Made by a program: the position numbers and the translations under genes. The notes under the pieces are model-generated. The model saw only the letters and a program-made list of their open reading frames with translations. It was not told the origin of the DNA and ran no database searches. From an uncultured Woeseiaceae bacterium (lineage in GTDB: Bacteria; Pseudomonadota; Gammaproteobacteria; Steroidobacterales; Woeseiaceae): a stretch of DNA of 64,000 bases. Below are positions 28,204 through 37,088 of this stretch, piece by piece; the first letter of the stretch is position 1; each line of letters begins with the position of its first letter. The DNA is taken from assembly GCA_947258565.1 (NCBI GenBank), contig CAMYJB010000009.1:1-64000 (forward strand), read 5' to 3'.

Positions 28204-30780
28204 ATGTACAAGAAGCACTTCGGGCTCGAACGACGGGTTTTTCGCGGCAACGCGGCGGGCGCCGACGTGTTTGTCGGGCCGCAAACGGCAAGCGTCCTCT
28301 CGGGCATCAAGAAGGCACTGTCGGGCACCGACTCCGTCGTGACACTGACAGGCCCCGTCGGATGCGGAAAATCCACGGCCGTGGCCCACTCGCTGAGCGC
28401 GATCAGCGGCAAGAATGCGATTGTCAGGGTTGGCCGGTTTCCACTGCAGCGCGGCGATCTCCTGGATCTTCTGTTCGACCACATGCGCATCCAGCAACGG
28501 CCGCAGCGCGGCAACCAGAAACTCGCACTGTTCCGCCAGTTGTTGTTCAACCTGGCACAGAATGACTCCCGCATGTTCATCCTCGTCGAAGATGCTCCCT
28601 TTCTTGGCCCGGACTTGCTCGCAGAACTCGAGGTCGTGACGGCGGCCGACACCGGTCCTTCCGACGGTGCGGCTATCGTCCTGATGGGTGACGACTATCT
28701 GAAGGAGCTGCTGGCGTCCAAGTCCCTTGTCCGGCTGCGACAAAGAATCAGGTTGCGGCGCAAACTCGAACCCTGCGGCGTCGAGGAACTGGGCGGATAC
28801 CTTCGCCATTGTTTCCGGCAGGCCGGCGGCGACTTCGACAAGATTTTCGCGAGCGGTGCAGAGGAACAATTGCACGAGCTTAGCGGCGGAATTCTGCGGG
28901 TCGCAAACAACCTGGTCGAGTCATCGATGGAGGCCACTGCCCACGCAAAGGTCGACGTGGTTGCACTCGACCTCATCCGCCAGATCGCTGACGAAGAATT
29001 CGGCCTGACCGGCAAGTTTATACGGCCGCCGGAAATCGGCAGAAAGCAGCCGGAGCCCCGGCATACCGACGACGCCACCGCCGAACTGGTTGCATTGTCC
29101 ATGCCCGAACCGGAGCCGGCGCCCGCGCAGCCGCCGGAGGAAGACGAGGATGACATACCGGAGTTGATACAGGACACGCAACCCGCCCTCCCGGTTCTCA
29201 ATGACGCACCGCCGCGGCCAAAGGCCCCGCCGCAGGAGCCGATCCACGATACCCTGCCGGATATCGAATCCATATCTGCGGAACTCGCAGAAACGGCGAA
29301 AGCTGCACCGGCAAGGCCGGAGCCGTCGGCAAAACAGCCCTCGATTCCGGAGCCGAAAGCGCAGCCGAAGTCGCGGCCCAAACCGGCAATGGATGTGCAA
29401 GGGAATCCCCGCGGGAAACCCGATGCGGAAATGGCAGTGGCAGCCAGGGCCGCGGCGAGGCCCTCACAACCAGTCCGGACGAAGAAAGAACCCGAACCGG
29501 CGCCCGCGGCAAAGGCAGAGACGAAGCCCAAACCAAAAACGGAATCAGCGCCCGCTGCGAAGGCTGAGACGAAGCCCAAACCAAAAACGGAACCGGCGCC
29601 CGCTGCGAAGGCTGAGACGAAGCCCGAACCCAAATCCGAACCGGCGCCTGCGGCAAAGGCGGAGACGAAGCCCAAATCAAAAACGGAACCGGCGCCTGCG
29701 GCAAAGGCTGAGACGAAGCCCGAACCCAAACCCGAACCGGCGCCCGCGGCAAAGGCAGAGACGAAGCCCGAACTAAAAACGGAACCGGAGCCTGAGTTCG
29801 AGCTGGAACTCGCGCCTGAGCCGGGGACGGGGCGTGCCGGCGATGCGGCCATTCCGACGCTGTCCAAAGACGCTGCTGGCGACGACGATAAGCCGGACTG
29901 GGACCGCGATCCGACGCTGGCCGAGCTTCGCCCCGATCTCGATGCACTGGAACGGGCCATGGCGGTCGCCCAGGGCCGGGATCCCGATTCGGGCGACGAT
30001 CCCGCGCCGGTGCAGGAACCGGTCGCTGAGGAGAAGCCGCAGGACGAGGTGGAGGACATTCCCGAAATCACGCTGGACGACTCGATCAACCGGAAAGTGG
30101 ACAGGGCCGAACTGGAGCGGAAGCAACGCCTTGAAGAGGAAGGCATCCTCGAGGACGAGGAGCCTGACAAAAAAGAAATTGCGTCGGAGGACCACGGTCG
30201 TGAGGAAAAGGCGGCAGCAGAGCTCGAGAAGATTGCTGCCGGCCTCGCCAAAGCGAAAACAATCGAAGACGTCGATGACAAGATGGCGGAAACGCTGTTT
30301 GGTGAAGAACTCAGTGTGGCCGCAGCCGCCGTCGCGGCCAAGGTTGCCGAAGAGGCGGCGGCAGCAGAGGCTGAACAGGGCTCGAGCCCGGCAGAGGCTG
30401 CCACACCGGAAGCCGCCGGTAGAACGGAGATGGAGAAAGAATTCGAGAATGTCTGGGGCGAGACGCCCGGCGTCGAGGTCTCTATCGAATCCCAGATCGA
30501 AGATCAGAAAGGGGGACTCGATATTTCGGCCTCGCAACGACTCGCAACCGTACGTGCATTAAATACCGGCACGCCGGATGCCGCGCCGCACGAGGCCGCT
30601 GACGCGCCACCCGCGCCGGCCGCGAGCCCGGATCCGATCGAGGAACAGATCACCACGTCACTGACCCAGACGATGAAGGCGCTGAAGGTCGCCCCGGAGC
30701 CAACCGCAGTCAATGACGACGATGACGACGATGATGACGAGCGCAAAAGCGGATTCTTCAGCCGCTTCCGGCGCTCCTGA
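28204..30780 (+). CDS. ExeA-like AAA ATPase with long repetitive Pro/Ala/Lys/Glu region
   Basis: 858 residues. The first 270 form an ExeA/GspA-type ATPase: MYKKHFGLERRVF (typical opening), Walker A GPVGCGKST (50-58), Walker B MFILVEDAP and a helical lid. Homologues drive secretin assembly or act as general AAA modules. No peptidoglycan-binding or membrane segment follows. Instead comes a 590-residue low-complexity region: a 16-residue repeat (PKPKTEPAPAAKAET type), then acidic helical stretches and a basic end (GFFSRFRRS). ATG at 28204 matches the family start; a TTG at 28174 is also in frame. A strong terminator follows. Confidence 0.85.
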   Translation: MYKKHFGLERRVFRGNAAGADVFVGPQTASVLSGIKKALSGTDSVVTLTGPVGCGKSTAVAHSLSAISGKNAIVRVGRFPLQRGDLLDLLFDHMRIQQRPQRGNQKLALFRQLLFNLAQNDSRMFILVEDAPFLGPDLLAELEVVTAADTGPSDGAAIVLMGDDYLKELLASKSLVRLRQRIRLRRKLEPCGVEELGGYLRHCFRQAGGDFDKIFASGAEEQLHELSGGILRVANNLVESSMEATAHAKVDVVALDLIRQIADEEFGLTGKFIRPPEIGRKQPEPRHTDDATAELVALSMPEPEPAPAQPPEEDEDDIPELIQDTQPALPVLNDAPPRPKAPPQEPIHDTLPDIESISAELAETAKAAPARPEPSAKQPSIPEPKAQPKSRPKPAMDVQGNPRGKPDAEMAVAARAAARPSQPVRTKKEPEPAPAAKAETKPKPKTESAPAAKAETKPKPKTEPAPAAKAETKPEPKSEPAPAAKAETKPKSKTEPAPAAKAETKPEPKPEPAPAAKAETKPELKTEPEPEFELELAPEPGTGRAGDAAIPTLSKDAAGDDDKPDWDRDPTLAELRPDLDALERAMAVAQGRDPDSGDDPAPVQEPVAEEKPQDEVEDIPEITLDDSINRKVDRAELERKQRLEEEGILEDEEPDKKEIASEDHGREEKAAAELEKIAAGLAKAKTIEDVDDKMAETLFGEELSVAAAAVAAKVAEEAAAAEAEQGSSPAEAATPEAAGRTEMEKEFENVWGETPGVEVSIESQIEDQKGGLDISASQRLATVRALNTGTPDAAPHEAADAPPAPAASPDPIEEQITTSLTQTMKALKVAPEPTAVNDDDDDDDDERKSGFFSRFRRS
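29491..29796 (+). repeat. 48-bp minisatellite within the ExeA-like gene
   Basis: Five full 48-bp units start at 29521, 29569, 29617, 29665 and 29713, each opening with ACGAAGCCC, with partial copies on both sides. Every unit encodes 16 residues, so copy-number change would keep the frame. Units differ by a few substitutions (KPKPK, KPEPK, KPKSK), and third-position patterns alternate, which suggests repeated slippage or unequal exchange. Confidence 0.92.
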
Positions 30781-30808
30781 CGACACGCCGCGCACGCCCC
30801 AAAAAAAA

Positions 30809-30831
30809 CCGGGCGAATGCCCGGTTTTTTT
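30809..30831. terminator. Bidirectional Rho-independent terminator
   Basis: Stem CCGGGC (30809-30814), loop GAAT, stem GCCCGG (30819-30824), with A8 (30801-30808) before and T7 (30825-30831) after. It serves both the ExeA-like gene and the convergent secreted-protein gene. Confidence 0.95.
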
Positions 30832-30846
30832 GTAATGCGCCGCAGG

Positions 30847-31602
30847 TTATTGGGTTTCGTGAATGATATTCCAGATGTAGTCGACGTGCGGCCCGCATAT
30901 TTCCGAGAACTCGGTGCCGGCTTCATTGTCGTTCTCGTAGATAGTATCGATGGCTTCCTGCCGCGCGCTGAGTAAGGCGCCCATGTCCGTTGCCGTCATC
31001 GTCTGAAGACGCCTTGCACGGCCGCCGATGACGTGCGACTGCCAGCCCCAGGTCGTTATCTTTTCGTCTTCGACCATCTTGTCGAGGATCGGCGCGATGT
31101 GTTCGGCGACGATCTCGTCGGCGCGGTCTTCGCGATTGATGTCACAAAAGTGATAAACGGAAAATCCGACCGTGCCGCGCTCCTTGCCCGCCGTACCGGC
31201 TTCGGCCTGCCAAAGATAGTCGTCATGACGCGGGCAGGCTGCGGAAAACTCAGCGCCGCCAGGATCTTCTTCACCATGCACTTCAGCAATGGCCGCACCC
31301 ATGGTTTCCAGCGCCTCCATGGCAGCTTCGGGAGAAGCCGCCTGGTGATACCGAATCCGCCGCCAGTCGCCGCCGGTATGGTGCGCCAGCCAGCCCCAGG
31401 ACAGGATGCTGCCGTCTTCGACGAGATCGTCGAGTATCGGCGCATTGCGCTGCATGAATGCATCAGCCCGGTCTTCCATGCCGACATTGCAGTGGAAGTA
31501 TGTTGCGTAGGTATACCGCGTGGCGTCGTCCTCCTGCGCCAGCGCCGTAACGGCCAGCAAGTTCAATGCAATGATCACCCCTATCGATCCTGTTGTTGTC
31601 AT
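30847..31602 (-). CDS. Secreted protein with internally duplicated domain
   Basis: 251 residues with a signal peptide (GVIIALNLLAVTALAQ). The mature part holds two copies of an ~100-residue unit. Compare FHCNVGMEDRADAFMQRNAP and ILSWGWLAHHTGG with YHFCDINREDRADEIVAEHI and ITTWGWQSHVIGG. The units look like dimeric alpha/beta-barrel (NIPSNAP/antibiotic-monooxygenase-like) folds, but the assignment is tentative. GGGAG precedes ATG at 31602. The 294-bp gap to the divergent uspE-like gene holds no gene. Confidence 0.75.
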   Translation of the reverse strand: MTTTGSIGVIIALNLLAVTALAQEDDATRYTYATYFHCNVGMEDRADAFMQRNAPILDDLVEDGSILSWGWLAHHTGGDWRRIRYHQAASPEAAMEALETMGAAIAEVHGEEDPGGAEFSAACPRHDDYLWQAEAGTAGKERGTVGFSVYHFCDINREDRADEIVAEHIAPILDKMVEDEKITTWGWQSHVIGGRARRLQTMTATDMGALLSARQEAIDTIYENDNEAGTEFSEICGPHVDYIWNIIHETQ

Positions 31603-31896
31603 TTGTCTCTCCCTTGGACTCAGGATTAACGCTTCCGGCCGGTTCGCCCGTCGTTGTGTGTATTCGGTGGATTCCGGTAAGCAATCGGCATTGTACACGT
31701 AAATATCTGATACAACTGATAATTTCCTGGCCGGCCTGGATTACCGCCTGCATCACGGGGCGGGCCGACGGGCAAGCCTAAGTACTCCCCGAAATTTGTC
31801 GCGTCGCATACGGATTTTGCGGCTTGCACGGAACCCGTACCCTGATTAACGCGGCGGCGGTATGCCGTTGCTCTGTTGGATTCCAGGGAGAATCGA

Positions 31897-32817
31897 ATGA
31901 GCGAGACTGTTCTTACAATTATCGAACTCGACAACTACCCGGAAGAAGTTGTCGCTCGAGCCACCTGGCTGGCCAGCCTTCTGAACTGCGATCTTGAGCT
32001 CTTGCTGTGCGATCCGACCACGAGCTTCCTGAGCGAGATGTTCATCATATCCAGCGAGGTACGGGACCTGGCCGAAGACATCGAGGACGCACAGGAACAA
32101 GCGTTACTCGAACTCGCAAAGATCGCCGAGTCATCCGGTGTGGCGGTCACGACCCGCACAAGCCATGAAAGACCGGTTGCTGATGCCGTAATCTCCCGCG
32201 CCATGGATGTCGATCCCATGTTCGTCGTCAAGGGGACCCACTACCATTCGCCCGCCGAGCGCGCGACGTTTGCCGATACCGACTGGCAACTCATGAAGAA
32301 GCTCGACTACCCGCTCTGGTTCGTGAAACCGGTCGCGTGGAAAAAAGAACCGCTGATCGTCGCTGCCGTCGATCCAACGCATGAAAAAGACAAGGAAGCA
32401 CGACTCGACCGCCTCATTGTCGAGACTGCACAATCGCTGGCATCGGCCAGCGATGGCAGGGTCGAACTCGTGCACACGTACCAACGACTCGTCGAGATCG
32501 GGTCGCGCGCGATGAAGACATTCAAACCGGTCAAGCTGCCTATCGACGAACTGGACAAGAAGATCCGCGACGAGCACCGCAAGGCGCTGGATGCATTTGC
32601 CAGGGAAACCGGCGTCGCCGACGAAAACGTCCATCAGCTCCCGGGGCGGGCGCACGAGCTGTTGCCGATGTTCGCGCAGACCCACGGCGCCAGCCTGATG
32701 GTCATGGGCGCACTGTCGCGCGGCGGGATCGCACGACGCTACATCGGCAACACGGCGGCAAGGGTACTCGATCACCTGCCTTGCGACATCCTGGTAGTAC
32801 CGGCTGCGGCCGACTGA
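31897..32817 (+). CDS. uspE: Universal stress protein, UspE-like tandem Usp
   Basis: 306 residues made of two Usp domains, the length and layout of E. coli UspE. The second domain ends in MGALSRGGIARRYIGNTAAR and CDILVV, very like the UspE nucleotide-loop region. The protein is cytosolic and normally induced under stasis or stress; its biochemical role is uncertain. AGGGAGAAT precedes ATG at 31897. A perfect 13-bp hairpin follows the stop. Confidence 0.9.
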   Translation: MSETVLTIIELDNYPEEVVARATWLASLLNCDLELLLCDPTTSFLSEMFIISSEVRDLAEDIEDAQEQALLELAKIAESSGVAVTTRTSHERPVADAVISRAMDVDPMFVVKGTHYHSPAERATFADTDWQLMKKLDYPLWFVKPVAWKKEPLIVAAVDPTHEKDKEARLDRLIVETAQSLASASDGRVELVHTYQRLVEIGSRAMKTFKPVKLPIDELDKKIRDEHRKALDAFARETGVADENVHQLPGRAHELLPMFAQTHGASLMVMGALSRGGIARRYIGNTAARVLDHLPCDILVVPAAAD

Positions 32818-32824
32818 TCGGCAA

Positions 32825-32853
32825 TTGGCGCCCCGCGACACGCGGGGCGCCAA
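32825..32853. terminator. Long GC hairpin between convergent genes, no U-tract
   Basis: TTGGCGCCCCGCG (32825-32837), loop ACA, CGCGGGGCGCCAA (32841-32853): a perfect 13-bp stem just after the uspE-like stop and 6 bp from the stop of the M28 gene. No T-run follows on either strand, so it may protect mRNA ends rather than terminate by itself. Confidence 0.6.
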
Positions 32854-32859
32854 CTCTGT

Positions 32860-34590
32860 CTAGTCCTCCAGTTCCGAGATCGCCTTCAGGCGCGCCGCCT
32901 CGAACTCGTCACCGGGATTCCAGGCCGGCTTCTCGTCGGCGTTGGCTATCGCGAGTCCTGTCCAGTAACCCAGCAGTGCGTCCTCGATCAGTCCCGAGAA
33001 ATCCCAGCTGTCGTTGTACTCGTCGGACGGCTGGTGATAGTGCGTATTGTAGTAGTGATTCTGTTGCTCGCGCCCCCAGTTCGGCGGCCTGTCGACGTAG
33101 TCCGTGCCCGGCCTGAGGTACATTGCAGGCACGCCAATCTTCGCCAGGCTGAACTGGTCGGAGCGGTAGAAATAGCCCTTGTCGGCAAACTGGTCGGGCT
33201 TGACCTCCCGGCCCTGCTCGTCCGCAATCAATTCGAGGATCTGGTCGATCGACGACTTGCCGAGCCCGACGAACGTCACGTCATGCGTGTCGCCGAGGAT
33301 ATTCGGGTTGTCGTAATTGATATTCGCGGCGATGCGCCCCGGGGCGAACGTCGGATTGTTCGCGTAGTAGAGCGAGCCGAGCAGGCCCTGCTCTTCGGCA
33401 CCCACAAGCGCAAAGAGGGACGAACGGCGTGGCGCTTCCGGCAACGCTTTTAGCCCTCGCGCAATCGCAAGCACGACCGAGACACCGGAGGCGTTATCCC
33501 GAGCGCCGTTGTAAATCGCATCGCCTTCTTCATTCGGCTCACCGATACCGAGGTGGTCGTGGTGCGCCGTGTAGATTACGACCTCATCCTTCAGTTCCGG
33601 ATCGCTTCCGGGAATAAGTCCGAGTACATTCGCACTCTCTGCGCGGTTCAGTTCCACGTCCATCGCAATGGAGGTTGTTACACCGAGGGGCACCGGTTCG
33701 AAATCCCGGTTATAGGCCGCTTCGCGCAGCGCATCGAGATCCTTGCCCGCCATCGCGACGAGTTCCCGCGCAGCGTCCTCGGTCACCCAGGCGTTCACCT
33801 GGTTACGCGGCTCGTCACCCGCCGGCAGCTCGAATTGCTCGCCGGTCCATGAGGTCTGAACGACCTGGAACGGGTAGCCGGCCGACGGCGTCGTGTGGAT
33901 GATGATCGCGCCAGCCGCACCCTGCTTTGCGGCGCTCAGGTACTTGTAGTCCCAGCGTCCGTACCACAGGCGGGTCTCGCCGTCGAAAAGCTCCGGATCC
34001 CAGTCGGGATCGTTGTTCATGATGAGCAGCACCTTGCCTTCGAGGTCCGCTCCCTTGAAGTCGTCCCAGTCATACTCCGGCGCCTGGATGCCGTAGCCGA
34101 CGAATACGAGCTCGGCATTGCTGATCCCGGTGCGCTCCTCCTGTACCCCGCTGGAAACGATGAAGTCGTCCCACTGCGCCAACGTACGCGTGTCGCCATG
34201 TCCTTCGAAGGTCCAGGTCTCCGGCTGCAGCGTATTGACGCCGACGAGGTCGAATTTCTGTTCCCAGCTGCCGTCTGTCGCACCCGGCAGCAGGCCAAGC
34301 CGCTGCATTTCTGCGGCCAGGTATTCCCGCGCTTTCACATCACCGCGACTCCCGGGCCCTCGGCCCTCATAGGCATCGCTGGCTATCTCGACGATGATGT
34401 CGCGCATGTAATCTGCGGTTATCGATTCGGCAGCTTCCTCCGCCGCCGGGTTGCCGCCGCTCACCTCGACGGCAACGGGCGACGAGAATTCGGGAGGCTT
34501 CCCCGTTGCGGGTTGCTGCGGCTGCTCCTTGCTGCAGGCCACCGCCATGAGTGAGGCGACGATGACTATAAACAGATTCTTCAATTTCAC
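32860..34590 (-). CDS. M28-family peptidase lipoprotein with PA-like domain
   Basis: 576 residues. GTG at 34590 follows GGAGGT at 7 bp. The signal peptide ends in lipobox MAVAC. A PA-type insert (about 150-290) precedes the M28 catalytic part, whose dinuclear zinc ligands are visible: AHHDHLG, ARDNASG and GAEEQGLLG, with downstream D/H residues. It should act as an aminopeptidase or related exopeptidase at the periplasmic face. The frame is open to 34635 but the upstream residues do not form a signal. Confidence 0.92.
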   Translation of the reverse strand: MKLKNLFIVIVASLMAVACSKEQPQQPATGKPPEFSSPVAVEVSGGNPAAEEAAESITADYMRDIIVEIASDAYEGRGPGSRGDVKAREYLAAEMQRLGLLPGATDGSWEQKFDLVGVNTLQPETWTFEGHGDTRTLAQWDDFIVSSGVQEERTGISNAELVFVGYGIQAPEYDWDDFKGADLEGKVLLIMNNDPDWDPELFDGETRLWYGRWDYKYLSAAKQGAAGAIIIHTTPSAGYPFQVVQTSWTGEQFELPAGDEPRNQVNAWVTEDAARELVAMAGKDLDALREAAYNRDFEPVPLGVTTSIAMDVELNRAESANVLGLIPGSDPELKDEVVIYTAHHDHLGIGEPNEEGDAIYNGARDNASGVSVVLAIARGLKALPEAPRRSSLFALVGAEEQGLLGSLYYANNPTFAPGRIAANINYDNPNILGDTHDVTFVGLGKSSIDQILELIADEQGREVKPDQFADKGYFYRSDQFSLAKIGVPAMYLRPGTDYVDRPPNWGREQQNHYYNTHYHQPSDEYNDSWDFSGLIEDALLGYWTGLAIANADEKPAWNPGDEFEAARLKAISELED

Positions 34591-34654
34591 ACTGGACCTC
34601 CGTGTATGAATGCGGCGTGCCGCGCGCAGCGGCACGAATGATTCCGATCAAAAA

Positions 34655-35377
34655 TCAGGTATCGAATAACTCTGAGAGAAAGTACTGTGCCGCTGCCCAG
34701 GAGCGGTTATCGGCCGTTTCATTATAGACGGTCACGCCCGTGCTCGCGTCGGCGGAGGGATTGGTAAAAGCGTGACGCACGTTACCGTAGCAATGCAGCT
34801 GCCAGTCGGCTCCCATGCTGCTGAGCTCCTCGCCCAATGCAACGGCCTGCTCGGGCGTTGCCAACGGATCATCCCAACCGTGCAGGGCGAGGATGCGGGC
34901 TGCGATACGATTGTCCGCTGTGTTGCCGGGCGGGTCGAACAGCCCGTGGAAACTGATGACGCCGGCCAGTGCTTCGCCGGTACGCGCAATGTCGAGTACG
35001 CAGAGGCCACCAAAGCAGTAGCCGATCGCTGCGACGGCGGACGCATCGACTTCCGGCTGGTCCCGCATCGCCTGCAGTGCCAGCAACAGTCGTTGCTGCA
35101 GGACGGCGCGCTCGCTCCGCAGAGCCTCCATCATCTCGCGGCAAACCTCGATGTCGCTGCCGATCGCGTCCTTGCCGTAGACGTCGATCGCGAAGCCGGT
35201 ATAGCCCTGCTCCGCGAGTGCCAATGCCTTGCTTTCCTCGAACTCGCTGCGGCCGCGAATGGTGTGGGCGACCAGCACGCCCGGGCGCGGTCCATGGGCC
35301 GCGTCATCCCAGGCCAGCAACGCTTCGAACACGAGACTGCCGTCCGCATATTCGACCAGGCGCGTTTTGATACTCAC
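34655..35377 (-). CDS. Dienelactone hydrolase family protein
   Basis: 240 residues, an alpha/beta hydrolase with the dienelactone-hydrolase nucleophile Cys in GYCFGG (in place of Ser), Asp in HGWDDPLA and His in RHAFTNP. Substrate unknown; the family includes carboxymethylenebutenolidase and many uncharacterised esterases. Start is GTG at 35377. It lies 20 bp after the small membrane-protein gene and 64 bp before the M28 gene start region on the same strand. Confidence 0.9.
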   Translation of the reverse strand: MSIKTRLVEYADGSLVFEALLAWDDAAHGPRPGVLVAHTIRGRSEFEESKALALAEQGYTGFAIDVYGKDAIGSDIEVCREMMEALRSERAVLQQRLLLALQAMRDQPEVDASAVAAIGYCFGGLCVLDIARTGEALAGVISFHGLFDPPGNTADNRIAARILALHGWDDPLATPEQAVALGEELSSMGADWQLHCYGNVRHAFTNPSADASTGVTVYNETADNRSWAAAQYFLSELFDT

Positions 35378-35397
35378 GCGGGCGCGTCCGTTGCCGA

Positions 35398-35775
35398 TCA
35401 GCGTCGGGTAACGACGATGACCTCGACGCGTCCGTCAGGCCCGATGTACCAGGACGCTATGGTACTCGTGATGCTCACGATAATTGCGCCGAAAAGCGCC
35501 GACCAGAAGCCCGCTACCACAAAATTATCGAGCAGTGCGGCGACGAGCCCGAACATGGCCGCATTCAGCACCAGGATAAAAAGCCCCAGCGTGACCAGAG
35601 TAATCGGCAGCGTCAGCACGAAGGCAATCGGCCGGACAACCGCGTTGACGATACCCAGCAACACCGCTGCGAAAATAAAAGTCCAGGCGCCGGAAATAGT
35701 GACGCCCGGCACCAGCGTAGAGGCCAGGAAAAGGCCCAGCATGGTTATGAGCGTACGTAGGACGATGCCTTGCAT
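35398..35775 (-). CDS. Four-helix membrane protein (phage holin family IV-like, PF04020 type)
   Basis: 125 residues with four hydrophobic helices: LITMLGLFLASTLVPGV, FIFAAVLLGIVNAVVRPI, ITLVTLGLFILVLNAAMFG and FWSALFGAIIVSITS. The NAVVRPI and LPITLVTLG stretches match the widespread chromosomal holin-IV-like family. Despite the family name, there is no phage context. It follows the CFA synthase gene on the same strand by 41 bp, so it may be part of that operon. Confidence 0.88.
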   Translation of the reverse strand: MQGIVLRTLITMLGLFLASTLVPGVTISGAWTFIFAAVLLGIVNAVVRPIAFVLTLPITLVTLGLFILVLNAAMFGLVAALLDNFVVAGFWSALFGAIIVSITSTIASWYIGPDGRVEVIVVTRR

Positions 35776-35816
35776 GGCCCGATTATGCGACGAGAAGCGC
35801 CCCTATGGAAGGATCG

Positions 35817-37088
35817 CTAAGGTGCCGGGCTGGCAGGTCGCGCATGAGGGCGCATCATCAGCATCTGCACGTTGCCGATCGCTCGTTCCAGGAAACCGCC
35901 TTCGCAGTAGCACAGGTAGTATTGCCACATGCGGATGAACTCCTCGGAGAATCCCATGTTTCGGACCTGGTCGATACTGTCGAAAAACCGATCGTGCCAG
36001 CGGCGTAAGGTCGTGGCATAGTGCGGCCCGATGTCTTCGAGGTCGACGATCCGCATGTCGGTGACGCGCGTCAGCGTCTCGGACATCGCGGTCACCGATG
36101 TCAGGCAGCCACCCGGAAAAATAAAGCGCTTTATGAAGTCGACGGTCTTCTTCGCCCGCTCATAATGCTGGTCCGCAATCGTAATCGCCTGGACGAGCAT
36201 CAGGCCGTCCTTCTTCAGGAGCTCGCAGCACTTCCTGAAGTACGTGTCGTGGAACTCGTGACCGACGGCCTCGATCATCTCGATGGACACGAGCTTGTCA
36301 TACTGACCCGCGAGATCCCTGTAATCGCTCTGCAGCAAGGTGATTCGATCGCCAAGTCCTGCTTTCGTTATCGCGTCTTTTGCGTAGTCATGCTGCTGTT
36401 TCGAGATCGTCGTGGTGGTGACTCGGCAGCCGTAGTTTTTGGCGGCGTGGATCGCAAAGCCGCCCCAACCGGTGCCGATTTCGAGCACGTGATCGTCCCG
36501 CGACAGGTTCAGTTTCCGGCAAATGCGGTCGAGCTTCGCTGCCGATGCCGCTTCGAGCGACATGTCCGCATGCTCGAAAATCGCGCCCGAATACATCATT
36601 CGTTCGTCGAGCCACAAAGCGTAGAAATCGTTGCCGAGATCATAGTGGGCGGCTATGTTTCGCTGGCTGCCGCTGCGCGTATTGCGGTTGAGCCAGTGAA
36701 ACATTTTCTGCAGCGGCCTTGTCAGGTGCGCCGTACCGGAATCCATGTCCAGCAACACGTCCCTGTTCTTCACCAGTATCCTGACGAGCGTGGTGAGTTC
36801 GTCGCAGGTCCAGCAGCCATGGATGAAGGACTCTCCAGCACCTACCGCACCACCGAACGCGATATCGCTGTAGAAGCGCGGATCGTTAATCGTCAGGTGA
36901 ACGCTCAGGGGCAGTTCGTCTGTCACCTCGCCAAAGGTCTCGTGGCGGCCGTTCTCGCTGACCACGATCTCTCCGTTGCACAGCGACTCGAGGCGCGCGC
37001 GCACGACGCGCCTTGCAAGCGCCTCCAGGCCCGTAGGCTTCCTGCCTGCCTGGAGAAACTCGGGGGAGTGGATGGATACTGACTTCAT
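35817..37088 (-). CDS. cfa: Cyclopropane-fatty-acyl-phospholipid synthase
   Basis: 423 residues. A SAM-dependent enzyme that methylenates unsaturated acyl chains in membrane phospholipids. The N-terminal lipid-interacting region (VHLTINDPRFYSDIAFGGAV) precedes HYDLGNDFYALWLDERMMYS, the SAM loop LEIGTGWGGFAIHAA, and the family features EMIEAVGHEF and FPGGCL. ATG at 37088 overlaps the DUF1365 stop. It is the last of eight coupled genes reading away from the photolyase promoter region. A second methyltransferase of the same superfamily opens the operon. Confidence 0.95.
   Translation of the reverse strand: MKSVSIHSPEFLQAGRKPTGLEALARRVVRARLESLCNGEIVVSENGRHETFGEVTDELPLSVHLTINDPRFYSDIAFGGAVGAGESFIHGCWTCDELTTLVRILVKNRDVLLDMDSGTAHLTRPLQKMFHWLNRNTRSGSQRNIAAHYDLGNDFYALWLDERMMYSGAIFEHADMSLEAASAAKLDRICRKLNLSRDDHVLEIGTGWGGFAIHAAKNYGCRVTTTTISKQQHDYAKDAITKAGLGDRITLLQSDYRDLAGQYDKLVSIEMIEAVGHEFHDTYFRKCCELLKKDGLMLVQAITIADQHYERAKKTVDFIKRFIFPGGCLTSVTAMSETLTRVTDMRIVDLEDIGPHYATTLRRWHDRFFDSIDQVRNMGFSEEFIRMWQYYLCYCEGGFLERAIGNVQMLMMRPHARPASPAP

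Noticed and set aside
29491..29796. CRISPR-like or mobile repeat
   Set aside because: Contiguous 48-bp units in frame within a gene, so a coding minisatellite.
35398..35775. Prophage marker (holin)
   Set aside because: The family is a common chromosomal membrane protein and no other phage gene is near.
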